NCBI GenBank assembly: GCA_964573205.1
Contig: CAZNIT010000055.1
Location: 1-9,554 of the forward strand
Length of the DNA stretch: 9,554 nt
Source: QNZT01 sp964573205
Lineage (GTDB): Bacteria; Campylobacterota; Campylobacteria; Campylobacterales; QNZT01
Direction of reading: 5' to 3'
The notes under the pieces were generated by a model. The model did not search any database, was not told where the DNA came from, and saw only the letters and a list, made by a program, of their open reading frames with translations. How positions within the stretch are numbered: the first letter of the stretch is position 1; each line of letters opens with the position of its first letter. Both the position numbers and the translations under genes were made by a program. Below are positions 7,722 to 9,554 of the stretch, one piece after another.

Positions 7722-7924
7722 GTTGTTCCTTTTTTATAATTTTTCGAAAAATCAACCACAGATATTACGCCATTACCTCGCATTTGCATACGAATTGTTA
7801 CAAACGCCGATTTAATGAAGTTTTGACCGTAATATATGTCATCGATATGGTTTTATGTTGAATACGCCAAATTACTATTTGTAGAAATAGTTCAAATCAA
7901 CGAAAATTTAGCGAAATGGAAAAA
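7722..7924 (-). promoter_or_regulatory. Leader/promoter region upstream of the channel-adaptor-pump operon
   Basis: I see no coding potential in this 203-bp AT-rich stretch. It contains an 18-bp perfect inverted repeat at 7874-7891 and a TGAC-N10-GTCA pair at 7824-7841. The latter overlaps a TATATT that could be a minus-strand -10 element about 110 bp before the channel start codon. A second candidate, TAATAT, lies nearer the gene. No -35 element is convincing, as is common for housekeeping promoters in Campylobacterota. Its size and inverted repeats suggest that the operon has its own, probably metal-responsive, promoter apart from the one ahead of the small upstream gene. Confidence 0.45.
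7874..7891. promoter_or_regulatory. Inverted repeat, candidate operator or small hairpin
   Basis: ACTATTT-GTAG-AAATAGT is a perfect 7-bp dyad with a 4-base centre, placed 34 bp after the stop codon of the small upstream gene and about 150 bp before the channel gene. The symmetry and length fit a dimeric repressor or activator site. It could instead be a weak RNA hairpin, but no U-run follows on the minus strand. I cannot match it to a named regulator box. Confidence 0.4.
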
Positions 7925-8248
7925 TTAAGATATTGGGGGTTTTAAAAAGTTTTCGTAAACTTTAGAGGGGTAAATTGATCGGATATCTTTCGGTGAACCG
8001 GATAGCGGCTCTTGTATATGAAAAATTAATGATTCGGGCATAATAAAAGAGGCATGATATATGCAAAAATCACTACATATATCGTCTGCATCCATATTTG
8101 ATGCGTTTGAATGATCGACCGAGAGCTTTGTGATATCACACTTGCCATGAGAGTGATCGTCAAGAACTACCGCAAACTCATGAAGTATCGAAAAGCAGAT
8201 CGCAAATAGCAATAAAAGTGAAACTATTTTATTTTTCATCATGGTCAT
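7925..8248 (-). CDS. Small exported His/Cys protein, possibly CzcI-like
   Basis: A 107-residue protein I do not recognise as a firm family. An N-terminal hydrophobic segment (about residues 7-26, KIVSLLLLFAICFSILHEFA) is a signal peptide or anchor. It is followed by a cluster of potential metal ligands: Asp30, Asp31, His32, His34, Cys37, His46, Asp53, Asp55, Asp56, Cys58, Cys62 and His65, with CSDFCIYHASF as the core. The C-terminal 40 residues are polar and lack Cys or metal-binding clusters. Position at the head of a czcCBA-like cluster and the HSHGKC...C-x3-C-x2-H pattern recall CzcI-type small periplasmic proteins of heavy-metal operons; this is analogy, not shown homology. The start is uncertain: ATG at 8248, 8242 or 8239 are all in frame and none has a good ribosome binding site. 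Confidence 0.7.
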   Translation of the reverse strand: MTMMKNKIVSLLLLFAICFSILHEFAVVLDDHSHGKCDITKLSVDHSNASNMDADDICSDFCIYHASFIMPESLIFHIQEPLSGSPKDIRSIYPSKVYENFLKPPIS

Positions 8249-8250
8249 TA

Positions 8251-8256
8251 ATTATA
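8251..8256 (-). promoter_or_regulatory. Candidate -10 element for the small His/Cys protein gene
   Basis: On the minus strand a perfect TATAAT ends two bases before the first ATG of the small gene. A transcript made from it would begin at or just after that ATG. It would therefore lack a leader, or translation would start at the second or third ATG. No clear -35 hexamer is seen at 17-bp spacing, but Campylobacterota promoters often lack one. An AT-rich hexamer could also arise by chance here. Confidence 0.4.
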
Positions 8257-8308
8257 CTTTATCAATCATAAACCAAACTTAATAGGCTTTAAAATATCGT
8301 TTGTCTAT

Positions 8309-8348
8309 ATCGAGCACAACCCGTTCCCGAAAACGGGTTGATTTCGAT
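8309..8348 (-). terminator. Hairpin directly after the foldase stop codon
   Basis: CAACCCGTT (8317-8325) and AACGGGTTG (8332-8340) form a perfect 9-bp stem with loop CCCGAA. A further 5-bp outer stem, ATCGA (8309-8313) with TCGAT (8344-8348), is separated by a 3x3 internal loop. It abuts the TAG stop of the foldase gene and lies about 60 bp before the candidate promoter of the next gene, the expected place for a terminator. There is no T-run after the stem on either strand, so it may act as a 3'-end stabiliser or partial attenuator instead. Confidence 0.5.
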
Positions 8349-9380
8349 CTAATTTAGGATTTCTATTTTCGCTTCTTTTCTTAACTTTTTCATAAGAGCG
8401 TTCATTTTCTTAATTGTTTCACCCTCTTGTAGGAATTTTTTTATAAAGTCTCTTGATTTCTCATATGGAGCTATTTTCGCTTCTTGTTTGTCGGTTATCG
8501 TGATAATGTGATAACCGAATTTTGTTTTTACGGGTTCGCTAATCTCTCCTATTTTCATAGAGAAGGCGACTTTGTCAAACTCTTTCGGCATATATCCTTT
8601 TTTTATCATGCCGAGATTTCCTCCGGTTGCATTCGCTTCGGCACTTTGAGAATACTTTTTTGCCAATTTTGCAAAATCTTCACCGTCGATTAGCATCTGT
8701 CTAATTTTTTTAGCTTTTTCCAGCTTCGCCTCTTTAACCTCTTTCGTATCGTTAGGGTTTACGAGTATAAGTATCTGACTAGCGTTAACAAGCTCTTCGG
8801 ATCTGAAGTTCGATTTTTTCGCGTTGTAGAAATTTTTTATTTTTTCTTCGGGAATATACGGATCTATAACGCCTTGTTTTTTAAGATACTCTTTAACCAT
8901 AATTTTCTTTTTCATAAATGCTCGAAACTCTTCATCGCTCATCGTTTCAGGCAGATATCTTTTGTATTTATCGACACCTCCGAACTTTTTTGCTATCTCT
9001 TTTATCTCTTGATCAACTATTTTGTCGATATCGATAGATTGATCTTTTTTGCTCGCTTGAATAAGAATTTCGTTGCCAATGAGTTTGTCCAAAACCTTTT
9101 TTTCAATTATTTTTATCTCTAGCACATGTGAACCGGCCGATTTGAATTTACTATCTTTTTGCAGTTGTTTTTTTACAAATTTGTCCAGCTTACTCTTGTA
9201 GATAGGCACACCGTTTACGGTTGCCACCACTTTATCCGTACTGTTTTGCCGAGTTTGAGCGGTTGTCGTTTTATTTATATCTTTTGTAGAGTTTTGGTCA
9301 AATCCGGATAATTGCGTCATCAGCAAAAAGCTAACTCCCAAAACACTAAAGCCTAAGCGAGAAATATTTTTTTTAATCAT
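8349..9380 (-). CDS. Periplasmic parvulin-type peptidyl-prolyl isomerase (PEB4/PrsA/SurA-like)
   Basis: A 343-residue exported chaperone/foldase that catalyses cis-trans isomerisation of proline bonds and assists folding of secreted and outer-membrane proteins. The N-terminus has a signal peptide (about 1-26) and then a Ser/Thr/Asn-rich linker (29-48). A SurA_N-type chaperone helix domain (50-185, opening VVATVNGVPIYKSKLDKFV) precedes the parvulin domain (about 195-297). Parvulin landmarks are ASQILI, the GEDFAKLAKKYSQ helix, GGNLGMIKKGYMPKEFDKVA and the closing strand KFGYHIITITD. A basic C-terminal helix completes the protein. Organisation and size resemble C. jejuni PEB4 (Cj0596) and H. 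pylori HP0175. The start is supported by TGGAG about five bases upstream. It lies 14 bp after the stop codon of the gene before it, so the two are likely co-transcribed. Three D/E-x-N-x-S/T sequons are present. Confidence 0.9.
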   Translation of the reverse strand: MIKKNISRLGFSVLGVSFLLMTQLSGFDQNSTKDINKTTTAQTRQNSTDKVVATVNGVPIYKSKLDKFVKKQLQKDSKFKSAGSHVLEIKIIEKKVLDKLIGNEILIQASKKDQSIDIDKIVDQEIKEIAKKFGGVDKYKRYLPETMSDEEFRAFMKKKIMVKEYLKKQGVIDPYIPEEKIKNFYNAKKSNFRSEELVNASQILILVNPNDTKEVKEAKLEKAKKIRQMLIDGEDFAKLAKKYSQSAEANATGGNLGMIKKGYMPKEFDKVAFSMKIGEISEPVKTKFGYHIITITDKQEAKIAPYEKSRDFIKKFLQEGETIKKMNALMKKLRKEAKIEILN

Positions 9381-9394
9381 TTTAACTCCATTTT

Positions 9395-9554
9395 TTAATT
9401 TGTTTTTTCCAAGCAGCTATTCCAACCCTGCTCATAACCGTAAGTATAACCGTCTCTCCATCCGTCGTCAAATTCACCGTCGTCATCGAAGTGCGAATCT
9501 ATACGATACTCTCTATTATTGCATGCATCGTCTTTACCTTCATTAAATCCCGGA
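9395..9554 (-). CDS. C-terminal end of a small Gly/Tyr/Trp/Asp-rich protein, partial
   Basis: An open frame enters from the right window edge and stops with TAA at 9395-9397, giving 52 residues; its start is outside the window. The visible part is rich in Asp, Gly and aromatics, with spaced G-x3-G/W-type steps: FNEGKDDAC, then FDDGWRDGYTYGYEQGWNSC near the end. Two Cys residues could pair. The pattern resembles short extracytoplasmic domains with repeated GW/GY and 'DGC...GW.DGY..C' spacing in small proteobacterial exported proteins, but I cannot name a family or function. Steady codon structure, no internal stops and the 14-bp gap to the foldase gene support a real gene. Low similarity of such compositions to known families keeps confidence moderate. 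Confidence 0.6.
   Translation of the reverse strand, partial: PGFNEGKDDACNNREYRIDSHFDDDGEFDDGWRDGYTYGYEQGWNSCLEKTN

Noticed and set aside
7823..7851. Plus-strand promoter TTGACC-17-TATGGT
   Set aside because: The -10 is poor and the only downstream sequence on that strand is antisense to the small gene and the foldase; overlap with the TGAC-N10-GTCA dyad explains the TTGAC match.
8484..9122. Plus-strand open frames opposite the foldase gene
   Set aside because: They are Phe/Ile-rich complements of Lys/Glu-rich helices in a well-supported gene, with no initiation signals.

Overview
The window is about 9.5 kb of AT-rich DNA that looks like a chromosomal segment of a Campylobacterota (epsilonproteobacterial) species, possibly a free-living sulfur or hydrogen oxidiser. 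The evidence is base composition, AT-rich intergenic sequence, tightly packed genes with AAGGA-type ribosome binding sites, and a PEB4/HP0175-like parvulin foldase. This placement is an inference from gene content; no rRNA or other phylogenetic marker is present.

Left part, plus strand: the C-terminal part of a soluble HAD phosphatase of the 'soluble P-type ATPase-like' kind (1-342) is followed, after a short gap, by a small lipoprotein built from LVIVD-type beta-propeller repeats (460-1179). The lipoprotein gene runs head-on into the next block, with only 2 bp between the two stop codons.

Central part, minus strand, transcribed right to left: a heavy-metal export module. The order is a small His/Cys-containing exported protein (8248-7925), a 203-bp leader with inverted repeats, a TolC/CzcC-type outer-membrane channel (7721-6573), a CzcB/CusB-type periplasmic adaptor with a His-rich insert (6580-5393), a CzcA-type RND pump (5383-2315), and an SO_0444-family permease (2279-1182). 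The channel and adaptor genes overlap by 8 bp. The adaptor and pump genes are 9 bp apart, and the pump and permease genes 35 bp apart, so the last four genes are almost certainly one operon. The proposed logic is two-stage: the permease moves metal from cytoplasm to periplasm, the small protein and the His-rich adaptor bind it there, and the tripartite pump expels it across the outer membrane. Pump residues favour a divalent metal (Zn/Cd/Co/Ni type) over Cu(I)/Ag(I). No dedicated regulator gene lies in the window.

Right part, minus strand: a 343-residue periplasmic peptidyl-prolyl isomerase (9380-8349) with a hairpin just past its stop codon. Fourteen bases upstream of it is the C-terminal end of a small Gly/Tyr/Trp/Asp-rich protein cut by the window edge (9554-9395).

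I saw no tRNA, rRNA, CRISPR array, insertion sequence or phage gene. The module is a variant of a known metal-efflux theme. The less familiar parts are the small leading protein, the position of the His-rich insert, and the pairing of the RND pump with the permease.
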